DNA of 64,000 nt from Parastagonospora avenae f. sp. tritici 18332-5 (Eukaryota > Ascomycota > Dothideomycetes > Pleosporales > Phaeosphaeriaceae), in the NCBI GenBank assembly GCA_022559985.1, contig JAFJTR010000031.1, forward strand, positions 62,001 to 126,000, in the 5' to 3' direction. Position 1 is the stretch's first letter; every line of letters begins with the position of its first letter. This document shows, one piece after another, positions 19,687-32,100 of this stretch. Under the pieces are notes generated by a model. That model made no database searches. It had not been told where the DNA came from and saw only the letters and a list, made by a program, of their open reading frames with translations. The position numbers and the translations under genes were made by a program.

Positions 19687-21528
19687 ATGCCCAGACCGCC
19701 CGCTTCCCCGACACCTCCGCCGACAAGCTTCCCTTTCACCGCCGGAAACTTTGACTATCCTCATGCGTCGACCTCACCGTCTTCGTCTTCTCGCCCGAGA
19801 ACCAGCGAGTACATAAGGCGCGCGCCGCCATCGCTCTCCCACAGGCCCGACCAAGACTCCTCGGATCACGATGTCGCACCCGCTCGCCGACCGCCGCCCC
19901 GCCGCCTGCTACAGTCAGGACGGCGTGGCACCATGCACAGACTGTTTGGCCCTCCCCGTGACAGCGACCCACCAGACAACCTTTCCAGAAGACCAACTAC
20001 CGCCAACCCCAACCGTCCCCGAGCCACGCCCAGTGAGCGCTACCTCCGCCGCTCCTCCGCACGCATACGTGAAGCGCGCGCAGACATGGAATCCGCTGCC
20101 GACCTGCTAGACTCTCTCAGCGACATCCCGCTCATCAATCCCTTCACCTTCCACAACACCAATGCGCGCGCACGCAGCCCCATCGTCGAGGTTGCGGCTG
20201 ATCACAGGCAGACAAAGCGCCGGAAGCTCGACCACAACGCAGGCCTCAAATCCGAGAACGACGGATTCAAGTACGGCTACAAAGGGCAGGTAGTGCCTGG
20301 CCGTCTCAAGATGGAGATCCTCAGCTGCGATGGCGGTGAATACTTCGACAAGGACCACCCGATCGGCCTTCACAGCGTCAGAAATGTTCTCAAGAATGAC
20401 AGCAGCGTGTACTGCAGCGAAAGTTCAAGATGCAATCTCTTGCTGAAGCACATTGGCGATGCGCCATTTACCTTGGAGAAGATTGTCATTCGAGCTCCTG
20501 ACCGGGGTTTTACGGCTCCGTATGTAGCTCACCAATTGTGAGAAGAAGACGCTAATGTTTTCTCAGTGTACAAGAAGGACTCATATTTGTATCCATGTCC
20601 GCGGACGAATTGTTGTCAAGTACGGCAGGCTATGATTTGCAATACTCGTCACTTGACCCAGTTCCCCCAACAAGGTCATGTACGCCCAGTTCGGCAGACG
20701 AAGAGGAGATCTCACTAAGGGAAGCGATCGAGGACCCACACGTGTGGCAGCACTCTCGTCGTGGTGCTCAAGAGGAGATGGATGAACACGCTGAGAATCT
20801 TCGCCTGCGCGCCAGCCGAACGAACAGAATGGTAGAGTCACAGTCGTGGATACCAAGATCTGACCACAGATACATGCAGCGCCATTCGACACAGCAGGAA
20901 GACGATATGTATGGAGATAACTGTGACCACTTCGCGGATGACTCAAGGTCTGGGATCATGAGATTGTCTGCACCCACTCCCCCGCCCTTTACTGTGACGG
21001 CTGCGAGCGAAGCAGAGGAATCTGATTCGAACGAAGAGACGCCCAGTGCTGCAGTCATGGCTGATCTGATGCGGAGAGAGACGCTCTGGCGTGCCGAAAC
21101 TGATGACGAGGATGGCGAAACCACTTCTCGTTTCGGTGGACTTCGTCGGGCGCCTGCTCTCGACTACACCACATATAGCGAGTGGCGGGCGCGGCGAGAG
21201 CGGCATATCGAGCCTATTCGAGCTACCCGAGTTGGGGTACCAAGCCGGATTGAAATATCCCAGCCTCTGCCAGAGGAAGATAACCTGATATCCCCTCATG
21301 CGAGGTTCTTTATCGCCAGGGATAAGAGCAAGATAACCATCAGGTTCCATCCAGCCATGTAAGTCAACGCTTCCCTATGCCTTGGCTCCACTGACCCAAT
21401 GTAGTTCTGGACGGAACATCTTGCTCAAGCTCTGGAGTCCTACGCATGATAGCAACATTGACATTGAGAGCGTGCTGTTTTACGGCTACTCCGGGCCACG
21501 ATTCTTTCCGGCGATACAGCTTTGTTGA
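19687..21528 (+). CDS. Conserved hypothetical protein, possible split jelly-roll domain
   Basis: Three exons: 19687-20519, 20567-21358, 21405-21528, giving 582 aa. I do not recognise a named gene. The N-terminus is Pro/Ser/Arg-rich and disordered, with a basic stretch TKRRKLDH that may be a nuclear signal. A folded segment at about 195-285 (LKMEILSCDGGEYFDKDHP, NVLKNDSSVYCSESSRCNLL, FTLEKIVIRAPDRGFTAP, VQEGLIFVSM) is separated by ~240 acidic, low-complexity residues from a C-terminal part (KITIRFHPAISGRNILLKLW, NIDIESVLFYGYSGPRFFP). The two parts look like the two halves of a galactose-binding/APC10-like beta sandwich with a long loop inserted between them; that is inference. Both introns keep phase and have GT-AG ends. 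Divergent from AOS1. Confidence 0.75.
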
Positions 21529-21849
21529 GAAGGAGCGACAGGGAGATCTCTTGAGGTCAAGCTACGACTAATGAGTAATGATATGATGGCGGCACCAAGT
21601 GCGCAGTCTTGCAACGATAGTCTTAGCAGCGCTCACCGGCAATAATACTACGTGTACCAATCATTCCCTTCGTTGCATGAGTAGACCAATGCTTCACGAC
21701 GAAAACATCTTACAGCCTCGATTGCCATTTCTTATACCGTTTGTCTCCCAGATCCTCACCAGGAATCGTGGTGGGTCTCAAAATGACGTCGGCGCTTGGC
21801 GTTCAAAAAAGTTCCGGTGCTCGGAACTGTGTGAACTTCAACACTCACA

Positions 21850-22900
21850 ATGCGCACGATAGCACGAAGTATACAGCCTCTATGCGCGCCATTTCTACAT
21901 CCGAAGCATACCACGAGGATACAGTTCGTAAAACCGTTACTTAGTCCAAGATGCACGCGATCCTTCCACGCGTCTGCGAGCTTGCGTGTTGTCGATCTCG
22001 CGTACAGTCTCCACGATGAAAAAGGCAGCGCAAAAGGAGACCCAATCGTGATCATCCATGGCCTCTTTGGCAGCAAAAAGAATAATAGAAGTGTCAGCAA
22101 GTAGGTGTAATAACACCAGAACGCAACCCAACGGCTAACGATCCTCGCCAGTGCCCTAGCCCGTGCTCTCAACCGTCCCGTATATGCTATCGACACGCGC
22201 AACCATGGCGACTCCCCGCACGACAAAGTCCACAACTACACCGCCCTCGCCAACGACGTTGAAGCCTTTCTGCAAAAGCACAACCTCAAAGATGCAACTC
22301 TCATCGGCCACTCCATGGGCGCAAAGACGGTCATGACCATGGCGCTCCGCAACCCAGATTGCTGCGCAAACATCATACCCGTAGACAACGCGCCCGTCGA
22401 CGCCGCACTATCCAGCGACTTCCCCAAGTACGCCGAAGGCATGCAGCGCGTTGAAGCCGCCAAGCCCAAAACTCAGAAAGAAGCAGATGCCATCTTACAA
22501 CCGTATGCCAAGGACCTACCCGTCCGCCAATTCCTGCTCACAAACTTGATCCGCCCCGCGCCGTCCGAGCCGCTCAAGTTTCGCATCCCCGTCAAGATTC
22601 TGACTGATGCGCTGAATAGCATGGCGGATTTTCCCTTCACGGATCCGGATACAAATAGGTTTGGGAAGAGGGCGCTGTTTGTTAGGGGGACGAGGAGCCA
22701 CTATGTTAGTGATGAGACGCTGCCGATTGTGGGGAGGTTTTTCCCAAGGTTTGAGCTTGTGGATATTGAGGCGGGGCATTGGGTGATTAGCGAGAAGCCT
22801 GAGGAGTTCATTAAAGGTATGTCGTTTTGTGTAATTGTGGGAAGCAGGATGCTGATGAAATATAGCTGTTGTGGAGTTCTTGCAGGAGAAGGACGAATAG
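21850..22900 (+). CDS. IMO32: Alpha/beta hydrolase, ABHD11/Imo32-like, mitochondrial
   Basis: Serine hydrolase of the ABHD11 family; in animals it protects the lipoylated 2-oxoglutarate dehydrogenase complex, in yeast Imo32 is a matrix protein. Three exons: 21850-22100, 22152-22816, 22866-22900, 316 aa; the last exon is only 35 bases and supplies AVVEFLQEKDE and the stop. The N-terminal ~45 residues are Arg/Ser-rich without acids (MRTIARSIQPLCAPF ... RSFHASASLR), typical of a mitochondrial presequence. Motifs: HGLFGSKKNN (oxyanion region), AIDTRNHGDSPH, nucleophile elbow GHSMGAKT with S138, and a C-terminal GHWV histidine. The elbow has Ala where the family often has a third Gly. Identity likely; ortholog naming inferred. 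Confidence 0.88.
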
Positions 22901-23686
22901 AGCGCGGGGCTGCAAAGTCACAAATTCATACCAGTCAAAGAAAGTTGCGACCAAATACCTTCTTACCTTATAAATACAGGCTTATATGCGTCTACGTTAA
23001 CTGTGCTTACAAGCTCCTAGTCGATTGTGGGATTTTTTCTGACACTGTCTACCAGCTTTTTCCCCCTGTTCCAACATATAAGCCCCGTACACTTCACCGA
23101 CCCCGGATTTCGCGAGAGGCAAACTTTGACTGTACACGGTTGTTATGCCAAAGTTTACGGGGCTTGTTGAGCCCTGTCGCCGCCTCGTTGACAAGAGGCT
23201 ATGGTAGTCGTGTCATGGATACCCACGCACACGACGACTTTTTGCCTCAGATCCCAAAGCTAGCTATTCTGGACGCGGCATTCCATATTCCCGAGACTCG
23301 AAATATCAGCCAGCACTTTTGCTGGCTCGAGTGAGCTTCTAACAGTATTGAGATGCACGCTCACTGCTGCAGCTACCTCACAGCTCTACGCCTTGCTTCT
23401 CCAGGTTCATCTATTGGTCTTTCCAAAACGCTATGTCGCCGTAGTCTGAATAACAAATACTACTGTCACGATATCCAGGTAGATCTCCCGCGCTATACCT
23501 AGCGTGCAATTCTTCATTGACAAATTGAGCACGCGACAGTGACGTCAATACTTCTCCACGGGGAATTTGGGCCAGATCACCACGCGTTGCAAAATAGATA
23601 CATACTTGGGTCTTTTCAATACTGACACTCCGATAATGTAGGGCTCGAATCTATCTTGTAACTCGCCCCACCCGCCCATCGCCGTG
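22901..23686. other. Intergenic region, no supported gene
   Basis: The open frame that continues past the last ABHD11 intron to 23334 is read-through of non-coding sequence. Nothing else recognised. Confidence 0.4.
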
Positions 23687-25289
23687 ATGTGGACCCTCGT
23701 GCAAAAGAGGCAGATAAAAAAAGAGGTGGAACGCACACGCTTACCTCCTCATCGAATAAGCAAATCCAGTGAGGCCGATGAATCGCAAAAGCAAGAGCAA
23801 GCTTCCGATGAAACCACAACGCCCTACAGTCCCCATAACACCATCTTAGTAGAATGCACCTCTCCCTCCGACCCTCTGGACCCCCACAATTGGCCCCTCA
23901 CACGCCGCCTCACAACCCTATGTATCATCAGCCTCCTTGTCTTCACGCAGGCCTGGGCTGGCTCCTCCGCCTCTCTCGCACACGACAAGGCCGCTGCCCA
24001 ATTCGCTGTCTGCAGCGTCGGCATGAATTTCTCGACCGCGGCGTATCTCTTCGGCATTGGCTCTGGCTCGCTACTTACGGGCCCTTTGAGCGAGACGGGT
24101 GGTCGGACGCCGGTGTATCTGCTCTTCTCATTTGCATTTCTCCTCTTCCAGGTTGGAGTGGCGCTGAGTAAGACTTTCGAGGGCGTGGTAGTTTGCAGGT
24201 ATTTTGTGGGGTTGGCGAGTAGTGGGGCGTTGGGGATTAACGGTGCGAGCGTGGGGGATATGTTTGATGGGGTTGAGCGGACGACGTGGTTTCCGGTTGT
24301 GGCTTGGATCAACGTTGTTCGTGAGTAATTGGATCTTCTGGGAAATTCTTCTTGAAAGCTGACATTTCGAAGCTCCAGTTCTTGCGCCGATCGTTGGGGG
24401 TTGGGTCGTTAATCAATCGCACCTTGACTGGGTATGGACCGAATGGATCACACTCATCATAGCAGCTTTTGCATTCCTCGTTGCGTTTGTCTTTCTCCCG
24501 GAGACGTACTTGCCCGTATTACTCGACTGGAAAGCAAAGTCCTTACGGGATGTCTCGGGCAAAGATATTTATATTTCCAAGCACGCCTCAAACTCATCCT
24601 TTCTCGGTCGACTACAACACAACGTCCCACTTGCAGTCCGCTTCGCTACCACGGAGCCCGCTATCCTGGCCCTGGGCGGCTTCCTCGTCCTCCTCTACAT
24701 TCTTCTATTCAGCTTCCTCTCCGGCTTCGACTACATCTTCAAGCGCACATATGCGCTAGATCCCCTCCAGCAAGGCGCGTGTTTCGCATCCATGGCCCTC
24801 GGCGCGACAGCCTTCACACTCACCACCCCAGCCTTCTACATCCGGACGCGCAAACTCACAGACACCCATCTCCGCGCCCCCGAGCACCGCCTCTGGCCCG
24901 CCATGTTCACTGCGCCGCTCCTCCCCATCTCCCTCTTCTGGCTCGGCTGGACAAACTACCCGCACATATCGATATACTCCGGTCTGGCGGCGTGCTTCTG
25001 CTTTGGCGTCGTGCTGAATGCAATGTACGTTTCCAGCTACCAGTACATTATTGACAGCTATGGCGAACATGCGGCGATTGCGTTATCGAGCATTACTATG
25101 ATGCGATATATTGTTGCGGGCGGAATGGTTATGGCGGCGCGGCCTATGTATGATGGCATTGGCGTGCATTGGACGATGACGTTGCTGGGGTGTGTTGCGA
25201 TGGTGCTGGTGCCGGGGCCGTATTTGTTGTGGAGGTGGGGTGGGAAAATGAGGGGAAAGAGTAGGGGGCTGGAGGGGGGTGGGAAGTGA
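23687..25289 (+). CDS. MFS transporter, DHA1 / polyamine-drug type
   Basis: Plasma-membrane proton antiporter of the fungal DHA1 group (Tpo1/Flu1-like), exporting polyamines or drugs. Two exons, 23687-24320 and 24379-25289 with a 58-bp intron, 514 aa. The cytosolic N-terminus leads into DPHNWPLTRRLTTLCIISLL, the group's usual lead-in to TM1. A motif-A-like loop is LTGPLSETGGRTPVYLL after TM2, and a motif-C-like segment follows near the exon junction (APIVGGWVVNQ). About 12 hydrophobic segments are visible, with the central loop at LPETYLPVLLDWKAKSLR. The C-terminus is short and Gly/Lys-rich. An alternative start GTG lies just upstream; the ATG is chosen. Substrate cannot be told from sequence. 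Confidence 0.85.
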
Positions 25290-26690
25290 AATGGGGAGGG
25301 AGATAAGTGGAGAATCTGATGGCGTACTGGCAGAAAGGCTCGGTGTGAGACTTAAGCAGATGTTACGTCAAGGGCCTTGTTGCTGAGTCGAAAATGTCAG
25401 CCTTACATCCTTCAACAACGCAGTCTCGCGATATCTATCAGTGGCTGGCAACATCGAGTACGCAAAGTGTTGTATTGTGGTATTCACCAACGTGCATATG
25501 CTCCAGAGGTCGTCCAAGGTTGGTGAGGCTTCTAGCTCGTGCCTGCCTAGCATGAACAGTACCGCCTGGATGCGTAATTAGTCTCATAAAGCATGGCTTT
25601 ATATCTGCTTCTGACTAAAGTATTGAGAATGTTGTGTGGTGGAACTGGCTGGATGCATCACTTGTGGGGACGTTCGAAGGACAGTTTATTTGGCTTGGGA
25701 CATGTACTGCACTGGCTTCTGGGACTGGGTGATGGGAACAAGGAGTATGATGGTGAGGTGCTATGGTTGCATATCAGTAAGGAGTGAGCTTTAGTGTTGC
25801 GTCTGCATCTGCGCCTACGTCACGTGGTTGCAGTCCGCGCCAGGGTGCACCAGTGTCAGAGCTTCGTACGTTCGAATTCGGCGAATTTCTCCAATCTAAC
25901 AAGCTTTTGATCTTCAGGCGTAGATCGCTATAGCTCCCGGCTATTATCGCGTGGTCATATCCAGGATAATCGGCAGGTTGACAAGCGCCCCACTGGTACG
26001 CACCCCACATGTGTTACGCCCGGAGCAGTGAGAGACACATATATGCTTAATTACTTTGGGACGTCACAGCCGTGTGAGTAAAGTGGACTGCCTCCAGGTT
26101 GCTGCCCCGCGCCGACATTCACTTTGCAGTTCTGCAACAAAATGGACGTATCATCGCATGGTCCCGATTTTGGGATGTCTATTCTGGTGTAGTGTTATAT
26201 GAATGTGGCTTAAATGGGCAGACCACGCTCTGAGAGAACGCCTCTTGCCAAGATGGGCAGAGTGCACCTCATCATCTTTGCGGGTCAAGGGAAGGTGCTC
26301 ACTCAAATCGAAGAGAAGCGAACTAGGAGCACGAAAATTGTTCCATCAATCAGCTTCAACCTAGTCAGAGCAAATTGTTGTTAGCGGAACGGTACGATTT
26401 CGTCACAATCAGCTTGTAGAAGATGTTCTGCAGGATCAGAGTGCAATTAGCTCACGTTGATCGATACTTACTATCAGAGCCAAACGATCCAATCCGGTAA
26501 GCCGTCTGCACGCATGGGATCTTCCGGCAATGCTTCACATCAACACCCGTGTGGAGCGTCAATCGTGCCAATCAGGCCAAGGAACTCTGACTTTATTATA
26601 TTGTAGTCACGCTACGAAGCTCAATATGCTTGTATCGAGCCCCATTTGGCAACCATGTCCATCCCCGGATTACCCGACCATCCATGTTCG
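25290..26690. other. Intergenic region of 1.4 kb, no supported gene
   Basis: Small frames at 25593-25787 and 25774-26010 lack any domain. The right part is the upstream region of the secreted esterase. No repeat or RNA gene recognised. Confidence 0.4.
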
Positions 26691-26769
26691 ATAATATTCT
26701 TATATAAGTGTATTCGTTGCTCCCGAAACGGCTGTCGGTCAGTCAAGCATCGTTCACAGCCTCGCCATC
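26691..26769 (+). promoter_or_regulatory. TATA-type core promoter of the glucuronoyl esterase
   Basis: A TATATAAG string at about 26701-26708 lies ~65 bp before the esterase ATG, a spacing typical of an inducible fungal gene with a TATA box. Confidence 0.5.
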
Positions 26770-27948
26770 ATGAAGTATTCCATCGTTCTCCCGCTTCTCG
26801 CTACCACTGTTCTTGCAGCACCTGTAATGGAAGAGCGTCAGGAAGCAGCTTGCCCTGTAATTCCTTCCACTTTCCCATCGGCCACCAACGCCAAGCTGCC
26901 CAACCCATTCAAATTCTTCGATGGCACGGCTGTAACCACAAAGGCGCAATTCGACTGCAGGAACAAGGAGGTCAGCGCTGCTATCCAGGCCCAGGAACTT
27001 GGTGACTTCCCCAAGAAGCCATCCTCGGTTACTGCTACCTTCTCTGGCACCTCGCTCGCGATCACATCTACTGAAGGCGGGAAGTCGGTCTCTTTCTCTG
27101 TCACGGTCAAGAAACCGAGTGGTGCTGGACCATTCCCAGCCATCATCGCCTATGGCGCGGCCAGTATCCCAGTCCCCGCGACTGTGGCGACCATCACCTT
27201 CAACAACGATGACATTGCCCAACAATCGGGTGGTTCCAGCCGCGGTAAAGGCAAGTTCTATGACCTCTACGGCTCAAGCCACAGTGCTGGCGCAACCACC
27301 GCCTGGGCATGGGGTGTGGACCGCATCATCGACGCTCTAGAGCTTACTGCTTCAAGCACTGGCATTGATCCCAAGCGTATCGGTGTGACTGGCTGCTCCC
27401 GTAACGGAAAAGGAGCTTTCATCGCCGCCGCTCTCGTTAGTCGTATCGCTCTCGGCCTACCCCAGGAGTCTGGCTCCGGTGGTGCCGCCTGCTGGCGTAT
27501 CTCCGACTCAGAGAAGGCCAAGGGCAAAAACATCCAGACATCCAGCCAGATCGTCACTGAGAATGTGTGGTTCTCTACGCGCTTCAACGCCTTCAGCACA
27601 AAGGCCAATACGTTGGCCACTGATCACCATCAGCTCGCTGGTATGGTCGCGCCTCGTGGCCTGCTCGTCATCGAGAACGAGATCGACTGGCTTGGTCCCG
27701 GCTCCACGACTGCTTGCATGAAGGCTGGCCGTCTCATTTACAAGGCTTACGGCGTGCCCGCTAATATGGGCTTCACTGGCTCTGGCAACCACAACCATTG
27801 CTCGTTCCCATCGAACCAGGGGGCTGACCTCACTGCGTTCATCAACAAGTTCTTGCTCAACCAGAGCGCGGAAACTAACATTGAGAAGGGACCGGCGGGA
27901 ACCGACGCTTCTCAGTACATTGACTGGACTGCGCCTACGCTCACTTAG
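26770..27948 (+). CDS. Secreted 4-O-methyl-glucuronoyl methylesterase (CE15)
   Basis: Extracellular esterase of carbohydrate esterase family 15 (Cip2-like) that cuts ester links between lignin alcohols and 4-O-methylglucuronic acid on xylan. Single exon, 392 aa. Signal peptide about 1-17 (MKYSIVLPLLATTVLAA). The catalytic serine S210 sits in the diagnostic GCSRNGKGA; E233 (LPQESGSGGAACWR) and H343 (GNHNHCSFP) match the family triad by spacing. Cysteines around the active site fit the conserved disulphides. There is no N-terminal CBM1, unlike Cip2 of Trichoderma, and no linker. A TATA box is close upstream. Very confident family call. Confidence 0.95.
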   Translation: MKYSIVLPLLATTVLAAPVMEERQEAACPVIPSTFPSATNAKLPNPFKFFDGTAVTTKAQFDCRNKEVSAAIQAQELGDFPKKPSSVTATFSGTSLAITSTEGGKSVSFSVTVKKPSGAGPFPAIIAYGAASIPVPATVATITFNNDDIAQQSGGSSRGKGKFYDLYGSSHSAGATTAWAWGVDRIIDALELTASSTGIDPKRIGVTGCSRNGKGAFIAAALVSRIALGLPQESGSGGAACWRISDSEKAKGKNIQTSSQIVTENVWFSTRFNAFSTKANTLATDHHQLAGMVAPRGLLVIENEIDWLGPGSTTACMKAGRLIYKAYGVPANMGFTGSGNHNHCSFPSNQGADLTAFINKFLLNQSAETNIEKGPAGTDASQYIDWTAPTLT

Positions 27949-29184
27949 GTGATATATGAAGAATGTGGGGATGCATGTGGCTTTCTTGTATATACATGAG
28001 ATAGAGAGGAAACTCAAATAACATACCCTCGCTTCAATTCATTGCCCTGCCGTTTTTCAACTCAAGCTGTGAAATTCCGCAAATTGCTACCAAAGTCGGT
28101 AAGCTGGAGAGACCTACAAGTCGAAGCAGGAAATGACCAGCAGTCTCCATTAATTCACCGGGATAGGTAGGAGCACAGACCACGGTTGCTGAATATGTCA
28201 TAAGTGTCGGGATAAAACGACACAAGTGTGATAGACGCGACGTATCTTACAGGCCGAGAGACGTGCGCGGGGATGTCGTCGGTCAAGAACATGGCGGATG
28301 TGACTCCTTTACCGCGTTGGCTAAAACACCAGCTCCGTCCTGGTCTCTATCAATCGCGTGAACGAGTCTGACACGTGAGTTGGACATGTGGCGTCCGTTC
28401 GAGAATCTCCGACGACGTGAGTTCGCTGGTCCTTGATGGAGGAAGAGACAAGTTGGTGTTCGAGACCAAGCGGTGGGAGGGGTCGTCTTGGTGGCACTCC
28501 ACTGGCTCGCCCATGCGCCTTCGGAATTTCAATGCGGTTGCCCAACGTGGAACGCTCGGACGCTAACCACGTCTCTGACCGCGTTGTTTGTATACAACTT
28601 TTGCACCCCCAGTGGAATCCGGCCATGCTTGATGCTGCCTGTGAACCCTTTGCGCCTTGAGTGAGGAGGCTGGCGCTCGAGGCATTGACCCGCACACGTG
28701 ACTTTTCCCGATGCCAAGACCCGCGCTTACCTATTCGATCGGCCGTACTCTCAACGCTCAGCGCTGGCACCCACGGCCACTGACAACCATATCCCGCATC
28801 ACCACAAAGTGTATCCACATCCCAACTCGGCCGGCAGAACGCTTTTCACGACGCGTCCTGCAGTTTGAGCACCTTGGAGCGCGCTTCTGCTGCCTTCCGA
28901 CTTGCCACACCCGGTTTTGCGCATCCCCCCCTTCGGCCTGCTTCGTTGCGACGACGCGACTGCGGACTTCCGGTGGAGCTTCATCTCTCACATTCACCAA
29001 AGGGCTCTCCCCCAACACCACTCCCAACGATAATGACATAGTCGCCGCTCGCACGCGCCTTCCTCACCGTCGCGACAGTCGTTACCTCACACCCGCGCGT
29101 AAAGGCTGAGATCGCGTCTGAAATCTTCAGTACCTCACATCAGCCGTTTGTGCATCGCATCTCCCGCGACACCTCTCGCCCACC
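27949..29184. other. Intergenic region and long 5' region of the remodeller gene
   Basis: From about 28.7 kb the sequence is C/T-rich without long supported frames and is probably the promoter and leader of the SNF2-family gene. Overlapping small frames at 28.3-28.8 kb on both strands show no domain. Confidence 0.4.
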
Positions 29185-32100
29185 ATGGCTTCAGTACAGC
29201 CCGGCTCTGATATGGGCGCAAACCAGCTGCCTAGCGGCATGACCCGCGAACAGGCACAACACGTCTACAAGGTATGTAACGCTTTCCGCTCACTTTGCGC
29301 CCCTTCCAATTGCACATGAGCAGACAAGGACATCGCTAATGCATCCGTTACAGCAATACCAGTTGATGAAGCAGCAAGGCGTCCCTGAGACCAATCCAGA
29401 ATTCATCAAAGCCCGTAATATGCTCGCGATGATCCAGAAGCAAACTCAGTACAATAATATGCGACGCATGCAACAGCAACGCCAGCAGAGCATTTCCGAC
29501 CCGCAGGCCATGCAGCAGAACGGAGCTGCCATGGGCATGGCCAATGGGAAGCCTGCAGTGCCGGCTGATGCAGCTTCAGCATCGACCGGCAACGCGACTA
29601 CAACGCAGATTGCGACAGCCACTGGACCGGCTCCCGGAGGCGATGGACAGACCCCGACGTCAGCTACGAGCGCGAACGCTGCGCTGTCTAAGGACCAGCT
29701 CATGATGCTGCGCGCCCAGATCGGAGCTTTCAAGCACCTTAGCAAGGGCTTGCCTTTGCCTGCGAACATGCAGCAGCAGATTTATGGCCATCACACTTCC
29801 AAAAAGGCGCAGACTCCTGTCGATGCCGTAAACGCCGCTTCTCAGGTTCTCGACAGCGTGACCCGCGCTTCAAGTACGGGTGGCGCTGTCCAAGACACTC
29901 CTGCTCTGCCTCGACTTCCCGACACCTTTATCGAGCCTTGGAATAGCGAAGCGATTCGCGACGTCAACTACATGACCCACGGTGAGCGCAAGAACCGGCC
30001 ATACATGGCCACAATCATGCCACAAGGCGTCGACATCGAGTCTGTACAGCAGAGCATGCAGGAAATGCGCAAGGAGCGCGAGATTATTCTCTACAACCGA
30101 CTCACCGCGAGGAAGGCGGAGCTGGAGAAGCTCAACGCAAACATTGGTTCGTGGGATACCAGCAAGACGGACACGCCCGAGGACGACGGAAAGGTCAAGC
30201 TGGCTCTGGTGATTGAACAGAAGAAGCTGAACCTTCTTGAGAAGCAGCGCAAGTTGCGACGAGAGATCTCACAACAGATGATCCACGCTGACAACCTCGC
30301 CATGACTGCGAACCGGACAATCTACCGCCGTCTCAAGAAGCAATCGATGCGCGAAGCTCGCCTCACGGAAAAGCTCGAAAAGCAACAACGGGACGCGCGC
30401 GAAACCAAGGAGAAGAGGAAGCACCACGAGTTCATCGAAGCTATCCGCAAACACCGCACCGAGCTTCAAGAGGCTGGTCTGGCACAACGACAGCGTCTGC
30501 AGAAGTTGGGCCGCACCATGATCACCACTCACCAGAACATCGAGAAGGAAGAGCAGAAGCGCATCGAGCGCACTGCCAAGCAGCGTCTGCAGGCCCTGAA
30601 AGCCAACGACGAGGAGACCTATCTCAAGCTTTTGGGAGAGGCCAAGGATACCCGTATTACGCATTTGCTCAAGCAGACCGATGGTTTCTTGAAGCAGCTT
30701 GCTGCATCCGTCAAAGCCCAACAGCGAACTTCCATCGACCGATACCAACTCGCCGACGAGGTGTCCGAAGACGAAGAGAGCGAAGACGACCAAGACTCTG
30801 ACGCCGAACCCCGTCCAGGCAAGAAGCGCACCGACTACTACGAGATTGCCCATCGCAACAAGGAAGAGGTCACGCAACAAGCAAGCATCTTGGTTGGCGG
30901 AACTCTCAAAGAGTATCAGGTCAAGGGTCTTCAGTGGATGGTGTCTCTCTACAACAACAACCTCAATGGTATTCTTGCAGATGAGATGGGTCTTGGAAAG
31001 ACTATCCAGACCATCAGTTTGATTACCTATCTCATCGAGAAGAAGCGCCAGCCTGGACCATACCTCGTCATTGTACCCCTCAGTACCCTCACCAACTGGA
31101 ACAATGAATTCGAGAAGTGGGCGCCAACTGTCTCAAAGATCACGTACAAGGGACCACCCAACCAGCGTAAGCAGTACCAGCAGCAGATTCGGTGGGGCCA
31201 ATTCCAAGTTCTCCTCACCACATACGAGTTCATCATCAAGGATAGACCAATTCTGAGCAAGATCAAGTGGGTTCACATGATTGTCGACGAAGGTCATCGT
31301 ATGAAGAACGCTGGCTCCAAGCTTAGTGTGACCATTACTCAGTACTACACCACCCGTTATCGTCTCATTCTCACTGGTACGCCACTGCAGAACAACCTGA
31401 CTGAACTGTGGGCCATGCTGAACTTCGTCCTTCCTACCATCTTCAAGTCTGCTACATCGTTCGATGAGTGGTTCAACACGCCCTTCGCCAATACCGGAGG
31501 CCAAGACAAGATGGAGCTCACCGAAGAAGAGCAGCTTCTTGTCATCAAGCGTCTTCACAAGGTTCTTCGACCCTTCCTTCTGCGTCGTCTCAAGAAGGAT
31601 GTCGAGAAGGACTTGCCGGACAAGACCGAGCGTGTTATCAAGTGTAACTTCTCGACTCTACAGGCCAAGCTGTACAAGCAACTCGTTACCCACAACCGGC
31701 TTATGGTTAGCGACGGTAAGGGCGGTAAGACGGGTATGCGTGGTCTGAGCAACATGCTCATGCAGTTGCGAAAGCTCTGTAACCATCCTTTCGTCTTCGA
31801 GCAGGTTGAAGAGGTCATGAACCCAACCAAGAGTACCAACGATCTGCTGTGGCGAGCTTCTGGCAAGTTTGAGTTGCTGGACAGGATTCTGCCAAAGTTC
31901 GAGAAGACTGGCCATCGTGTCCTCATGTTCTTCCAGATGACACAGATTATGAACATCATGGAAGACTATCTGCGTCTGCGAGGCATGAAGTACATGCGTC
32001 TGGACGGTGCAACCAAGGCAGACGATCGCTCGGAGCTACTTAAGGAGTTCAACGCTCCCAACTCGCCCTACTTCTGCTTCTTGCTATCAACACGTGCTGG

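Noticed and set aside
29446..29769. Antisense frames inside the remodeller, forkhead and Mss116 genes
   Set aside because: Long antisense frames are expected from codon bias in GC-rich coding sequence; none has a domain.
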